This document shows positions 16,704-26,905 of a DNA stretch of 64,000 nt, one piece after another (position 1 is the first letter of the stretch; each line of letters opens with the position of its first letter). The translations under genes were made by a program, and so were the position numbers. The notes below the pieces were generated by a model. That model had not been told where the DNA came from. It ran no database searches and saw only the letters and a program-made list of their open reading frames with translations. The DNA is from Fulvivirga maritima (GTDB taxonomy: Bacteria > Bacteroidota > Bacteroidia > Cytophagales > Cyclobacteriaceae): the NCBI RefSeq assembly GCF_021389955.1, contig NZ_CP089980.1:3033001-3097000 (forward strand), given 5' to 3'.

Positions 16704-19700
16704 TCAGTCTTTCTTTTTAAAAGAAAAGTCGATTTTACCAAACGCCTCAAGACCTTTGCGTAACACTTCAAAATAAAGCATAATATAAAGAATTAAGGTC
16801 ATTAACCAAATCACTAAAATATTAAAGTAGAACGTATCTATCTCTAAACCGAAAATATTTTTGGTAGGAGCAAAGAAGTGAGTTCTGTAGTTAAGTGGAT
16901 TTGTAGGAATGTCTGGCTCGTTATATACAGGGTTAATTCGTTGTAATAACTTGCCTTCATGCTCCATAATCCTTTCTTTAACATTAATATTAGTAACTAA
17001 GTCTGCTAAACTTTCATTAAAGTATTTGTCTTTATATTCGTTTAGGTCATAGTCTTCCTGCTGTTCTAGAGAAAACATTAATTTTTCTCTTTGAGCAACT
17101 ATTCTGTTAAAAATGTCTTGATAGTAAGTTTTGTAATTGGCCAGGTAAGCCTGAAGGGCAGTGTTTACCTGATCATTATAACCATCTATGGAAAGATCTT
17201 TTTCTACGTTTATGTTTTTAAGCCCATCTTTATAAGGATCTCCATTTATCTCTTCTCTTAAGATATGGAAATCTTTTTTTACAATATTGATGATAGAGTC
17301 ATTGTCAGAAGTATAATTGTCATGAACAAATGACTGATATTCCTTTAGTTTCTCTACTAAATAGGCTGCTTTAAAGTCTGCTTGAGATTCGAATTTTTCG
17401 AATTCATAATATGGTGCCTCATACGGGTTATTCTTAAACTGATAGACCGCCATGGCTTCATATGCCCAACGAGAGGCCATAAGGTCTGCTACTACAGGTA
17501 CCTTTCCTTTAGTACTAATAAGGTTATTTAGTTTATCGAAGTTGAATAACAGGCCACTTAGAATCATTTGAGGTATAAGCAGTAATGGGATCATTACATA
17601 TACCGTAACAGCAGAATTAAAGGCGCTGGAGATGTTAAGACCTATTACGTTAGCCATGCATGAGCATGTAAACAGTACAAACCAAAATGGTATGGTCATG
17701 GCCTTAATCTCTAGTATTAAATGACCTACAATAACGTAGGAGAGGGTCTGTAGTGCTGAAAACGCAAATAGAATAGTTAATTTTGATACTAAATAACTAT
17801 TCCAACTCAAGTTTAAGAAAGACTCTCTTTTGAGTATTTTCCTGTCTCTTATAATTTCTTCAGCACTTACGGTGAGCCCCATAAACAGGGCTACTACTAT
17901 ACTCATAAGCATAAATGCAGGTATATTTTCATTAAACCTGAAGATATACTCATCCCCTCTTGGGGAACTCTTATATCTAATAATAAAGGCGAGTATTATA
18001 GCCAATAAGGGAGCTTCTAATAAGTTAATAAGCAAGTATTGCTTATTGCTTAATTTGCTAAGCAAGTCTCTCTTGGTGAAGATAAATGCCTGCTTAAGCT
18101 TATTAGGGATATCTAAAGAGTGAGGTGGTTCTTCTTTGACTTCCTCTACTTTTTGGATATTAAAGTTTTCTTTGAAGCTATCGTTCCATTGCTTAGGGTT
18201 CACCTTACGCTTATTCGTAAGTTGCCCATATTCATCTACTACTTTAGCTTCAATTATGTTAAATATTTGCTCAGGGTTTACGTTACCGCAGACTTCACAT
18301 TGACCTCTTTGGCTATCAACCTGGTTGGTGGCTTTTTTAAAGTAGCTCACAGCTTCTACAGGGTTGCCATAGAATACAGGATAGCCGCCAGTATCCATAA
18401 TGTACATCTTATCAAACATTTTATAGATGTCTGATGATGGCTGGTGTATTACTACAAATATCAACTTGCCTTTTAAAGAGAGTTCTTTTAAAAGGTCAAT
18501 TACATTTTCTGAATCTCTTGAAGAAAGTCCTGATGTGGGTTCATCTACAAAAAGAATACCCGGCTCTCTAATTAGTTCAAGAGCTATGTTCAATCTCTTT
18601 CTTTGCCCCCCCACTAATGGTTTTATCTAGAACACTACCAACTTTTAGATCCTTTCTTTGATCTAGCCCCAGGCTTTCTAATACATCCATTACTCTTTTT
18701 TGCAGCTGCTCTTCAGTGAAGTTGGCAAAGCAGAGTTTGGCATTATAATAAAGGTTCTGATAAACGGTGAGTTCTTCAATAAGGAGGTCATCCTGAGAGA
18801 CATAACCAATTACTCCATGAATTTCATCTTTGTTCTCAAAAATGTCATAGCCATTGATCTCGATACTACCTACTGTCGGCTTTTCGATTCCAGCTAATAC
18901 ATTGAGTAAAGTGGTTTTTCCCGCTCCACTGGCACCCATTATACCTATTAATTTTCCAGGACCTTCAGCTATCTGAACATCTCTTAGGCCTAAACCGCCA
19001 TTAGGAAACCTAAACTCTTTAATCTGAGCATTAAAGGAAAGTTTAGTAGTGTTAGACTCTTCATTAAATAGAGCGATTAAATCACTATAGTATAACGCGG
19101 CACCTTGCGGGGTTTTTATGGTACTTCCGTGAGAATAAAGGTAGACCCTGTTACGCTGCATGGTAAAACCATTCAATACCAGGTCATCTTTACCTATGTA
19201 TTTGGTGAAATACATGTCAACACTCTTCACTTTCAGGAAGATAAGGTTTCCATGTATCTCTGTTTTTATATGCTTATAATCTTTTTCAGGGTCGTCCTCG
19301 TCCTTATTAGCAATAAGAATATCACTAAAATTGATACTCTCAATATCTTCTTGAAGTACAAAGGCTTCTATGTACTTATACTCATCTTTAACTATGTTAA
19401 AGACATTACTGATAGTATCAATAATCTCCATTCGTTGGGGAGTAAAGTTTTTATCAGCCCCAACGAGTTCAAGGATTTTAATAAGTACAACAACCTTTTG
19501 TTTTTGAGTAAGGGTTTTATTTATTTTTTTACATAGACCCAGCGTTTTTACTGAATCCCTTACAGAAGTTAGTTTCTTCTTTTTTACAGGTTCATCTTCT
19601 TCAGGATTTTCTGAGTACCCTGAATATTTATCGTACAATTCTAAGTACTCTTTTACAGAATCCTGATCTAGTTCCTGCTTAAAAAAACTGATAACAAAAA

Positions 19701-19785
19701 GCCTTTCCTTTTCGGTTACACCTCCATCTTGTTTAGTGATAATAGCGAATAGTTGGGTAAGAGCTTTAAGTATTTCCTCACTCAT
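16704..19785 (-). pseudogene. ABCG-type ATP-binding/permease transporter, frameshifted in the signature motif
   Basis: Two overlapping frames (19785-18577 and 18614-16704) make one protein of 1026 residues if one G is removed from a G7 run (plus-strand C7, 18606-18612). The N-terminal 150 residues resemble a TerB-like helical domain (TKQDGGVTEKERLFVI; ELVGADKNFTPQR). A beta-rich region (about 178-250) links to the ATPase. The ATPase has Walker A GASGAGKT (284-291), Q-loop YVSQDD near 331, signature SGGQRKR (391 onward, where the shift occurs) and Walker B ILFVDEPTSG. ABC2-type membrane helices follow, with a long extracytoplasmic loop. A Shine-Dalgarno-like AGGAGG precedes the ATG, rare in this phylum. 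Gene order after siaC suggests an output of that switch. As written, the protein ends before the D-loop. Confidence 0.8.
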
Positions 19786-19834
19786 ATATTGGTCCTCCTA
19801 TGGGAGAATTTGAAAAAGTTTAAAAAATAAAATA

Positions 19835-20197
19835 TTAATAAGTTTTGAATTCGAAAGGAATCTCAACTAGTTCAGAGAATTCTTCACCAGCTTCTTCCAT
19901 ATCTTCATCATCTTCATGAAAATACCAAATAATAGTAACACCGTCAATATCTTCAAGAGCAGACAGTACGTCTAATATAAGCTTTGAAGAAGCGGTATTG
20001 AAATATTCAAGTTTAAACATGAATTCTGTTGATGGATTAGGAGATCCAGAATATTCGCTGATCCAATCCAAAACAGGTTGATAAAATTCGGCTGAATCTT
20101 CAGGAAGAGAACGTCCTGAAATTTCGTAAATGCCATTTCCTTTATCCAATATTATTTTAGGGGTATCTTCTGTGCCTTCTAAATTAAGTATATCCAT
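19835..20197 (-). CDS. siaC: SiaC-like phosphoprotein (DUF1987)
   Basis: A 120-residue acidic protein of the DUF1987/SiaC family, the switch protein of a threonine-phosphorylation partner-switch. Family features are the N-terminal TPKIILDKGNGIYEISGRSLPED and the segment LEYFNTASSKLILDVL. Thr68 of YFNTASS is at the same position as the Thr phosphorylated by SiaB in Pseudomonas aeruginosa (established there). It lies 36 bases after the SiaB-like kinase and 49 before the ABC transporter. In Pseudomonas unphosphorylated SiaC activates the diguanylate cyclase SiaD, which is missing here, so the target must differ. Confidence 0.9.
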   Translation of the reverse strand: MDILNLEGTEDTPKIILDKGNGIYEISGRSLPEDSAEFYQPVLDWISEYSGSPNPSTEFMFKLEYFNTASSKLILDVLSALEDIDGVTIIWYFHEDDEDMEEAGEEFSELVEIPFEFKTY

Positions 20198-20233
20198 TGT
20201 TTATATTTTTTAAAAAATAGTAGTTGTCAATTA

Positions 20234-20764
20234 TTAAGATCTTGCTATGCACGATTTTAAACAGAAGAATGAATTTCCATCTTCCATTTCTAGAAAATCA
20301 AAATCCAGCTTTTGACCTGACTTACGAGCCATGTCTACGAATCCTAATCCAGCTCCACCTTTGTCAGATATCTCTGTACTTTTTATAATGTCTTTGTATA
20401 ATCCTTTTAGGCCATCTTTATCAAGACTGTTGATGTGCTCCAGCTTTTCTTTAAGTGAAGCTACGTTTTCACGCCTAATAGGGTTGCCAGAAATTATGAT
20501 GTATTCGTTTTCGTGCTTTCCAATCATGAAAACAGCCGCATGATTATGGTCTACTTCGTCAGCGTGCTTCACAATATTTTGTAGGCACTCAACCATAACA
20601 TTAAATACTTTTCTTTTGGTACTAGACTCTTCCCCAGATGAATCCATGTTTCTCTCCGCCATCGCTAGCACAGATTTGGTTATTTCCTGAGTGAATTCAC
20701 CTTCATAAACCAAAATTAGATGGTGGTCTAGCATGGTTTGGTGTAAATCGAAAATATACTTCAT
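20234..20764 (-). CDS. siaB: SiaB-family protein kinase (GHKL fold)
   Basis: A 176-residue kinase expected to phosphorylate the SiaC-like protein on threonine. The ATP-binding N-box is visible as VFNVMVECLQNIVKHA near residue 76, and the G-box as ISDKGGAGLGFVDMAR near residue 135. No histidine phosphorylation domain is present, as expected for anti-sigma-factor-like serine/threonine kinases. It lies between a PP2C phosphatase gene and siaC, the order of the Sia systems. A weak GGAGG...CCTCC hairpin is present in the 102 bases before it, but nothing firm can be said of its effect. Confidence 0.9.
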   Translation of the reverse strand: MKYIFDLHQTMLDHHLILVYEGEFTQEITKSVLAMAERNMDSSGEESSTKRKVFNVMVECLQNIVKHADEVDHNHAAVFMIGKHENEYIIISGNPIRRENVASLKEKLEHINSLDKDGLKGLYKDIIKSTEISDKGGAGLGFVDMARKSGQKLDFDFLEMEDGNSFFCLKSCIARS

Positions 20765-20866
20765 AAGTTGTTTTGTGTTTAAATCTTATTGCCGATTATT
20801 TTTCTTTTATTTCATCACTAGCGGAGGTAATTTGGCCTCCAAAATACTACAATTAATCCTTATTCT

Positions 20867-23800
20867 CTAGAATTTTATGCCTATTAATAGAACATCATCG
20901 GTTTGCTTTTCTTCGCTTTTCCAATCTTCCCATTCTTTATCAATAATTTTATAGGCTTCTTGCATAGGTTTATCGTGTATCTCAGTAATAATTTCCCTTG
21001 TTCGTTTAGGACCGAATTTACGATTATTAGGTCCTCCAAACTGATCAGGGAAACCGTCAGAACAGAAGAAGAAGGAATCTCCTTTTGAAAGACTTATCTT
21101 GTGATTAGTGAAGTTTGTTTGGTTCTTATAGATACCGCCACCAATCGCAAATTTATTTCCTTTTATCTCCTGCATTTCTCCATCCTTCATTACATATAAA
21201 GGTCTGTGAGCTCCTGCGTATTCTACTGTCTGTTTTTTAACATTTATCTTACAAAGAGCGATGTCCATACCATCTTTGGTTTTAGAATCGTCCTGATCTT
21301 GTCTTAACGTGGTAGTTACACCATCATCTAACTGATCCAATATTATTCCTGGATCTGATATTTTTCTACTTCTTACGATATCATTAAGCAAGAAGTAACC
21401 AATTAATGATAGCAACGCTCCTGGTACTCCATGACCGGTACAGTCTACCGCTGCCATATAAATATCATCACCTACCTGTACGTACCATGGGAAGTCACCA
21501 CTAACTACATCTTTTGGTTTATACAAAATAAAGGAGTCAGGTAATACCTTGTTGATTACAGAGTTGTTAGGAAGGATAGCATTTTGAATACGTTTGGCGT
21601 AATTAATACTATCTGCAATCTTCTTGTTTTTATTCTGTATCTCAAGTTCTATGATTTTTCTATCGGTGATATCATGAGATACTACAAGAACAGATTCTAG
21701 TACTTCTGATTCATCATATTCAGGGATAGCATTTACCTGCATTACTCGGTCTCCCATCTCTGAAGGGAAGTCCATTTCGGTGGTAATCGATGAATTAGAA
21801 GCATTAACCTCTTCAACTATTTTAAGCCAGCTTTCTAAAACTTGCTGATGCAGATCAGTCTCATTTACCTTATGGTTAAGGTAGTCAACCGGCTTCTTAC
21901 CAGTATAGTCTTCAATTACCGGGTTAATGTAAGATATGCTGTCAGACTCTAACCTTGCAATAAGGTCTACTGAGTTTTCAGAAAGAGCCTGCATTTTACT
22001 TCTCATTCTTTGCTCTTGCTCAGCTCTTCTTCTTTCCGTAATATCAGTTGAGTTAACAATTAAACCATGGATGGCTGGGTTAGACATGAAGTTAGTACCT
22101 GTAGATTCTAACCAAATGTAATTGCCTTCTTTTGTTTTGTACTCGTACTGGATAGTTACTTGTTCTTCAGGGTTTTCTTTCAACTCCTTGAACATGTTTT
22201 TAAAGGCTTCTACTCCTTCAGGGTGTACCTTGTTGATGTCAGATATACCCATCATCTCTTTTTGAGAGAATCCTAGAATAGGTTCTACGGAAGGACTTAT
22301 ATATCTGATAGTTTCATCTTCTTCGTAGATGGTAATCACCTCAGAGGCATTTTCAAGTAGTAACTGCATCCTTTTCTGAGTGCGGTTTACTTCTTCTATT
22401 TGCTCTTCTAGTTTGTTGTTAGAGTTTTGAAGCTCTTCTTGAGTCGCTTGCATCTCTTCAGCATTTTGCCTTAAGATTTCTTGCTTCTCTTGGAGTTCAG
22501 CACTCATGGTTTGAGACTCTTGCAACAGTTTTCTTGTTCTTTCATTTACTTTAATGTTGAACACTGTTCTCGCAAGAATCAAACTTAACTCTTCAACGAA
22601 CCTTACTTTACCCTGATCGAACTTGCCAAAACCAGCAAATTCTAGCACTCCATATACCTTTTCATCTGTAATTAAAGGAACGATGAGTATGCAAGTAGGT
22701 CTTTTATCTCCTAAGATACCTGATGTAACGGTTACATAATCAGCAGGTATCTCAGTTCTTAAAATAGTGTCTTTTTCAGCAGCGGCTTGTCCTATAAGGC
22801 CTTCAGCAAACCTGAAGGTTCCCTTAAGGTGCTTTTTCCTGTTATAGGCATAGCTTGATGTCATTTCAAGTGCGGGAGAATCTTCATCATCGTTAATGAC
22901 ATAGAATGCTCCTTGTACAGCACTTATCTTGTTAATGATGTATTTGATGGTTTCATCACCAAGGGTTTCTAAATTGTCATGAGCTCTTAAGATCTCGCCA
23001 ATTTCAGCTACACCAGTTACAATCCAGTTACGTTGCTTGTCTCGCTTTTCTGCTTCGATTAGGTTATCTCTCATGTTTACCAGAGATATACCAAGATCAT
23101 CTTCCTCGCTTATAGGCTTAAAATTAGCGTCAAAATTTCCTTCTCCAATCTGTTGAGCAAAATGAGCTGTTCTTTTTAAGGTTTGAACCAAATAATTAAG
23201 ACTTAAGGCCATTGTGCCCAATTCATCATTAGATTTTTTCTCAACTTTTTCAGGAAGGATACCATTACCTACCAGCTCTAATGTTTTCTTTAATGCATCT
23301 AGAGGGCGAGTTAAGAAATTAGAGAACAATAGTGATATGAGGGTGGCTATAACAACTATAACTAAGCCTGAGCCTAGTAGTGTATATAAGAATGAATCTA
23401 TTTCACCGAAAATTTCTTCATTGTCAATTTTAGCAACAAGACCCCATTTTACATTTGGAATAAATCTCCATGCTGCTACTGTTTCTTTACCGCGGTAATC
23501 CAGACTATATCCAGCTCCGTTTTGCCCTCGAACAGCATTTTTTAAGGCTGCCGATTTTACTTCACCTTCTTTGTCAGTTCTAAATGAGCTGTCGCTTACA
23601 TTTCTGGGGTGGTTAAGGAAATTTATAATTTTAGAGACGGTGTCTATTCGAGCAAGTATTACCTCTCCTGTTTTTCCTAAGCCAGTAGAGTCATTAATTT
23701 CTGTGTAAGCAGAGGCCATATTTATTTTTAAGAATAAAAGAGCTCTGTTGCCAGATGATAACGTTACTGGAGCACTAGCATATACATAGTCAATTCCTGA

Positions 23801-24511
23801 ATCGTCATCTTTGTGAATATTGCTGAAATTCAGTCCGTTAAGTGTTTCACTTAGCAAACTTGGATCTGAAATATTAGTTTTACTAAGATCGGTAGAGTAT
23901 AAAACTTTTCCACTGGAATTAGCAATGTAAATGTCTTCGTAATTATTGATGCTTTTTACACTTCCAATAAGAGAGTTGATGTCTTCATCGGAAATAGTAG
24001 ATACAGGGGGCATTTCTACTCCCATTCCCATGTCGTCTGCTGGTGCCTCTGACGGTGCGCTTTCAAGGTCGTCAAAACCACCTGTCATAGGCATGCTTAC
24101 AAAATCATCATTAGCCGATTCTTCTGAAAGATCACCTTCGTCTTCAGAAGGGAATTCACTCTCTTCAGCAAAATCACTTACCTCATCAGAAGCTGGAGGG
24201 GTAGGAGTGGTGTCAAATCCACCGCTCATATCCATATCCATTCCCATGGATGGTACTTGAGCCACCTTTACTCCTTCTTTCAGTGTTTTGGAGTCCTGGA
24301 GGAGTTTTAAGTTAGCAATATGATGATTAAAATAAGTCTCTAATTTGTCTGATTTACTATCTGCGATAACAGTTAAGTTTTCTATATAACCATTGCGGAT
24401 AGTATCTTTTGCCAGCTTATACGAGAGCAAGCTTATAGCTAACACAGTGAAGATTACCACTGTGGTTACAAGGGCTGTTATTTTTTTACTTATGGTTAAT
24501 CTATTAAGCAT
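20867..24511 (-). CDS. SiaA-like membrane PP2C phosphatase: dCache, HAMP, GAF, two PAS, SpoIIE
   Basis: A 1214-residue receptor phosphatase. Domains in order: TM1 (about 10-33), extracytoplasmic dCache-like sensor (35-370), TM2 (about 375-398), HAMP (400-450), GAF (500-655), coiled coil (660-715), PAS (715-830), PAS (840-955) and SpoIIE/PP2C (965-1214). Metal-binding motifs of PP2C are present: DVVSGDF near 1001, AVDCTGHGVPGA near 1021, GMDIALCKI near 1081, FCSDGFPDQFGG near 1149, and TDDVLLIG near the end. Residues about 82-170 of the sensor form an acidic Met/Pro-rich insertion. It should dephosphorylate the SiaC-like protein in response to an outside signal. Pseudomonas SiaA is far shorter and lacks GAF and PAS modules. 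Confidence 0.88.
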   Translation of the reverse strand: MLNRLTISKKITALVTTVVIFTVLAISLLSYKLAKDTIRNGYIENLTVIADSKSDKLETYFNHHIANLKLLQDSKTLKEGVKVAQVPSMGMDMDMSGGFDTTPTPPASDEVSDFAEESEFPSEDEGDLSEESANDDFVSMPMTGGFDDLESAPSEAPADDMGMGVEMPPVSTISDEDINSLIGSVKSINNYEDIYIANSSGKVLYSTDLSKTNISDPSLLSETLNGLNFSNIHKDDDSGIDYVYASAPVTLSSGNRALLFLKINMASAYTEINDSTGLGKTGEVILARIDTVSKIINFLNHPRNVSDSSFRTDKEGEVKSAALKNAVRGQNGAGYSLDYRGKETVAAWRFIPNVKWGLVAKIDNEEIFGEIDSFLYTLLGSGLVIVVIATLISLLFSNFLTRPLDALKKTLELVGNGILPEKVEKKSNDELGTMALSLNYLVQTLKRTAHFAQQIGEGNFDANFKPISEEDDLGISLVNMRDNLIEAEKRDKQRNWIVTGVAEIGEILRAHDNLETLGDETIKYIINKISAVQGAFYVINDDEDSPALEMTSSYAYNRKKHLKGTFRFAEGLIGQAAAEKDTILRTEIPADYVTVTSGILGDKRPTCILIVPLITDEKVYGVLEFAGFGKFDQGKVRFVEELSLILARTVFNIKVNERTRKLLQESQTMSAELQEKQEILRQNAEEMQATQEELQNSNNKLEEQIEEVNRTQKRMQLLLENASEVITIYEEDETIRYISPSVEPILGFSQKEMMGISDINKVHPEGVEAFKNMFKELKENPEEQVTIQYEYKTKEGNYIWLESTGTNFMSNPAIHGLIVNSTDITERRRAEQEQRMRSKMQALSENSVDLIARLESDSISYINPVIEDYTGKKPVDYLNHKVNETDLHQQVLESWLKIVEEVNASNSSITTEMDFPSEMGDRVMQVNAIPEYDESEVLESVLVVSHDITDRKIIELEIQNKNKKIADSINYAKRIQNAILPNNSVINKVLPDSFILYKPKDVVSGDFPWYVQVGDDIYMAAVDCTGHGVPGALLSLIGYFLLNDIVRSRKISDPGIILDQLDDGVTTTLRQDQDDSKTKDGMDIALCKINVKKQTVEYAGAHRPLYVMKDGEMQEIKGNKFAIGGGIYKNQTNFTNHKISLSKGDSFFFCSDGFPDQFGGPNNRKFGPKRTREIITEIHDKPMQEAYKIIDKEWEDWKSEEKQTDDVLLIGIKF

Positions 24512-24522
24512 AGATATATATT

Positions 24523-25389
24523 TTATTCCTGAGTATTTCCTTTACTTGAATCTGATTTTGAACCTGAGGTTTTTAGTTGGTATGTTTTCTTAGATTCACT
24601 TTCCAGTACATCTAATGCCTGAGTGAACTGCCTAAAAGTTTCATTAACCATTCTTTCCTCTGTTTTGCCCAAGCTTGTAAAGGAAGCTATTTCGGCAACA
24701 CCGTATAATTTATCTTTATGTATGATAGGAGTTATCAGTAAGTGAGTAGGAGATGCTGATCCTAACCCAGACATAATTTTGATATATCCTTCAGGGATGT
24801 CATCTATCAAAATGGTTTTCTGCTCGGTGGCTACTTGCCCGATGAGTCCTTCTCCAAATTCAAAGTCTAAAGATTTTGATTCAGCCATAGGTAAGGCATA
24901 TGAAGCTTTTAATGATAGTTTTCGGCTTCCATCGATCTCTGTAGCTTTATAAACAGCACCCAAACCGGCATCCATTTGTTTACATACTTCTACAAGAAGT
25001 TCTTTAGCTAATCTGCCTTCATCAGTTTCTTGTGCAAGTATGGTTTTTATTGTGTTTAGATCCAGTGAATGACTGTCATCATCACTGTAATCGTTATTAT
25101 CGCTATTGTTGTCTGATTTACTGTCTTTCTTTCTATCTACGTAAATCACCTCTTGATTAGAACTTGAAAGGGCCAAGACTAAACTTCCTAAGCCAACGAG
25201 CAGTGTTATTCCTGCCACTGCATATAATTTTAAAAAAATAGGTTGGGACGTTGATAGTTTTGATAGGTCAAGGGCTCCATCAGTGATGAGGTCATCTTGT
25301 AAATGAAAAAGAACATATGTGGTAAGTATAATACCAGCTACATATAAAGCAATCAGAGCAATGTTCAATTTCCTGAATTTTACCTTCAT
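24523..25389 (-). CDS. Membrane-anchored GAF-domain protein
   Basis: A 288-residue protein with two N-terminal membrane helices (about 8-27 and 51-74), an Asp/Asn/Ser-rich linker (about 85-105) and one GAF domain (about 112-265) very similar to those of the neighbouring large sensors (GEGLIGQVATEQKTILIDDIPEGYIKI in outline). There is no output domain, so it may bind a ligand and act by contact. Its ATG directly follows the stop of cheB (no gap), and the PP2C gene begins 11 bases later, so the three are almost certainly co-translated. The Lys/Ser-rich tail is disordered. Confidence 0.88.
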   Translation of the reverse strand: MKVKFRKLNIALIALYVAGIILTTYVLFHLQDDLITDGALDLSKLSTSQPIFLKLYAVAGITLLVGLGSLVLALSSSNQEVIYVDRKKDSKSDNNSDNNDYSDDDSHSLDLNTIKTILAQETDEGRLAKELLVEVCKQMDAGLGAVYKATEIDGSRKLSLKASYALPMAESKSLDFEFGEGLIGQVATEQKTILIDDIPEGYIKIMSGLGSASPTHLLITPIIHKDKLYGVAEIASFTSLGKTEERMVNETFRQFTQALDVLESESKKTYQLKTSGSKSDSSKGNTQE

Positions 25390-25983
25390 TTATTTGTATT
25401 GTTTATTTAACTCTGAAAAAAAATTTACTATATCATCAGTTTTTAATATATGGTCTATAGGGGTGATGTTCAGGGCCGCTGTTGGCATGGTATCTATCAT
25501 GCACTCAGATGGCTCTTGTACTATAGTGAGTCCCCCCCTGTTTTTAATATATTTCATCCCAACTGCTCCATCTCTATTAGCTCCGGATAGTAGAATGCCT
25601 ATGAGTTTGTCTCTATAAACATAGGCAGCTGTACCAAGAGTAATATCTATGGCAGGTCTGGAATTATTAATCATTTCCTCTGTAGAAAGACTAAAATAGT
25701 TACCGAGCTCTACTGATAAATGATAATTAGCCGGAGCAAGATATACCTTGCCTCGCTTAATATTTTCTTTATCAAAAGGTTCTGTAACTTCCATTATACT
25801 TTTAATGGACAGTGCTTCAACAAAGCCATTTCTGACATGTTTAAGCCTGTGTAAGCACATAATAATGGGTAAGGGGAAGTCTTCAGGTAAGTGAGATAGT
25901 ATTTTTACTATACCCTGAAAGCTACCTGCTGATCCACCAATTACTACGGCTTTATATTTATTATTTAAATCAAAGCGACTCAT
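25390..25983 (-). CDS. Stand-alone CheB-type protein-glutamate methylesterase
   Basis: A 197-residue methylesterase domain without the usual N-terminal receiver, so it is not controlled by phosphotransfer in the normal way. The catalytic triad is intact: Ser18 in IGGSAGS, His45 in MCLHRLK and Asp138 in SGANRDGAVG. The conserved VYLAPANYHL and MPTAAL segments are present. It directly abuts the GAF gene and follows cheR by 17 bases. No chemoreceptor is encoded in the window, so the substrate could be a coiled-coil sensor of this cluster (inference). Confidence 0.9.
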   Translation of the reverse strand: MSRFDLNNKYKAVVIGGSAGSFQGIVKILSHLPEDFPLPIIMCLHRLKHVRNGFVEALSIKSIMEVTEPFDKENIKRGKVYLAPANYHLSVELGNYFSLSTEEMINNSRPAIDITLGTAAYVYRDKLIGILLSGANRDGAVGMKYIKNRGGLTIVQEPSECMIDTMPTAALNITPIDHILKTDDIVNFFSELNKQYK

Positions 25984-26000
25984 CCTAAGATCAAATACCT

Positions 26001-26820
26001 TTAATCTTTAATTTTCTTATATATCTTCTCTTCATTGTTTACTACAATGAATTTATTGGCTATATCACACCAAATGAGAGATTCCTTAGAGCCAATGGCC
26101 AGATATCCATACTTGAACAGACTTTCATGGAATTTTCTAAGCACATCGTTCTGTAAGGTCTGATTGAAATATATCATTACATTCCTGCACAGGATGAGAT
26201 CAAACTTATTGAAGACTTCGCCGTTTACAAGGTCATGCTTGCGGAAAGATACATTTTCTACTAAGCTCTTATCCATAATAGCTTTTCCACCCACTTCACT
26301 ATAGTAGTCTCTTAGAGAGCTATTACCCTGATATCTTATGTAGTTCTTTTCATTGAGCTCCATATTTTTCAAGTTATACTCTCCTGATTTAGCTCTTTCT
26401 AAAATGGTAGTGTCAAGATCGGTAGCTATGATAGATACTTTATCCAGAATGCCCATTTCTCTTAGCATAATAGTCATGGAGAATACCTCTTCACCAGATG
26501 AACAGCCTGCATGCCATATTCTGATTTTTTGATGGTTCAACATAATAGCGGGTAAAATGTCATCGCGGAGCACTCTCCAGAAAGGAGGATCCCTGAACAT
26601 TTCCGTTACGTTGACGGTAATCTCATTAAGAAAGTCATCTAAGAACTCAGACTCATTTAGCTTCTTTATCAGCATATCTACCGTGGTATTCTGAAGCTCC
26701 AGGATTCTCAAGATTCTTCTTTTGAACGAGGACATAGCGTAGTTAGTGAAATCATAATTGTACTTAGTTTTCACTAACTCCGTAATCTTCTTTTAAATCT
26801 GCAATATCAATTTCCTTCAT
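26001..26820 (-). CDS. CheR-type protein-glutamate methyltransferase, apparent frameshift near start
   Basis: SAM-dependent methyltransferase domain with NYDFTNYAMSSFKRRI (CheR N-terminal helix), VTEMFRDPPFW, SAM motif IWHAGCSSGEEVFSM, and LILCRNVMIYFN. The uninterrupted frame begins only at GTG 26774, but codons just upstream in that frame read KKITELVKTKY, a good CheR N-terminus. ATG 26820 in another frame reads MKEIDIADLK and joins it if one A is removed from an A4 run (26791-26794). That gives 272 residues. With GTG 26774 the protein has 257 residues and would still contain the catalytic core. It is paired with cheB and lies next to GAF/PAS sensors. Confidence 0.85.
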
Positions 26821-26905
26821 TATCTGTTTTGCCAACTATTCTTTTTACAGAAAGAATATACCAAAAAATAAAATACGGCCCTATAAATTAATGATTTAGA
26901 ACCTG

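Noticed and set aside
19105-19536. Plus-strand ORF of 143 codons rich in Phe, Ile and Tyr
   Set aside because: It is antisense to the conserved N-terminal region of the ABC transporter; the hydrophobic look comes from the complement of AT-rich Lys/Asn/Glu codons.
20821-20850. GGAGG...CCTCC hairpin between the PP2C gene and siaB
   Set aside because: Only a 5-bp stem with no T-tract; too weak to call a terminator or regulator site.
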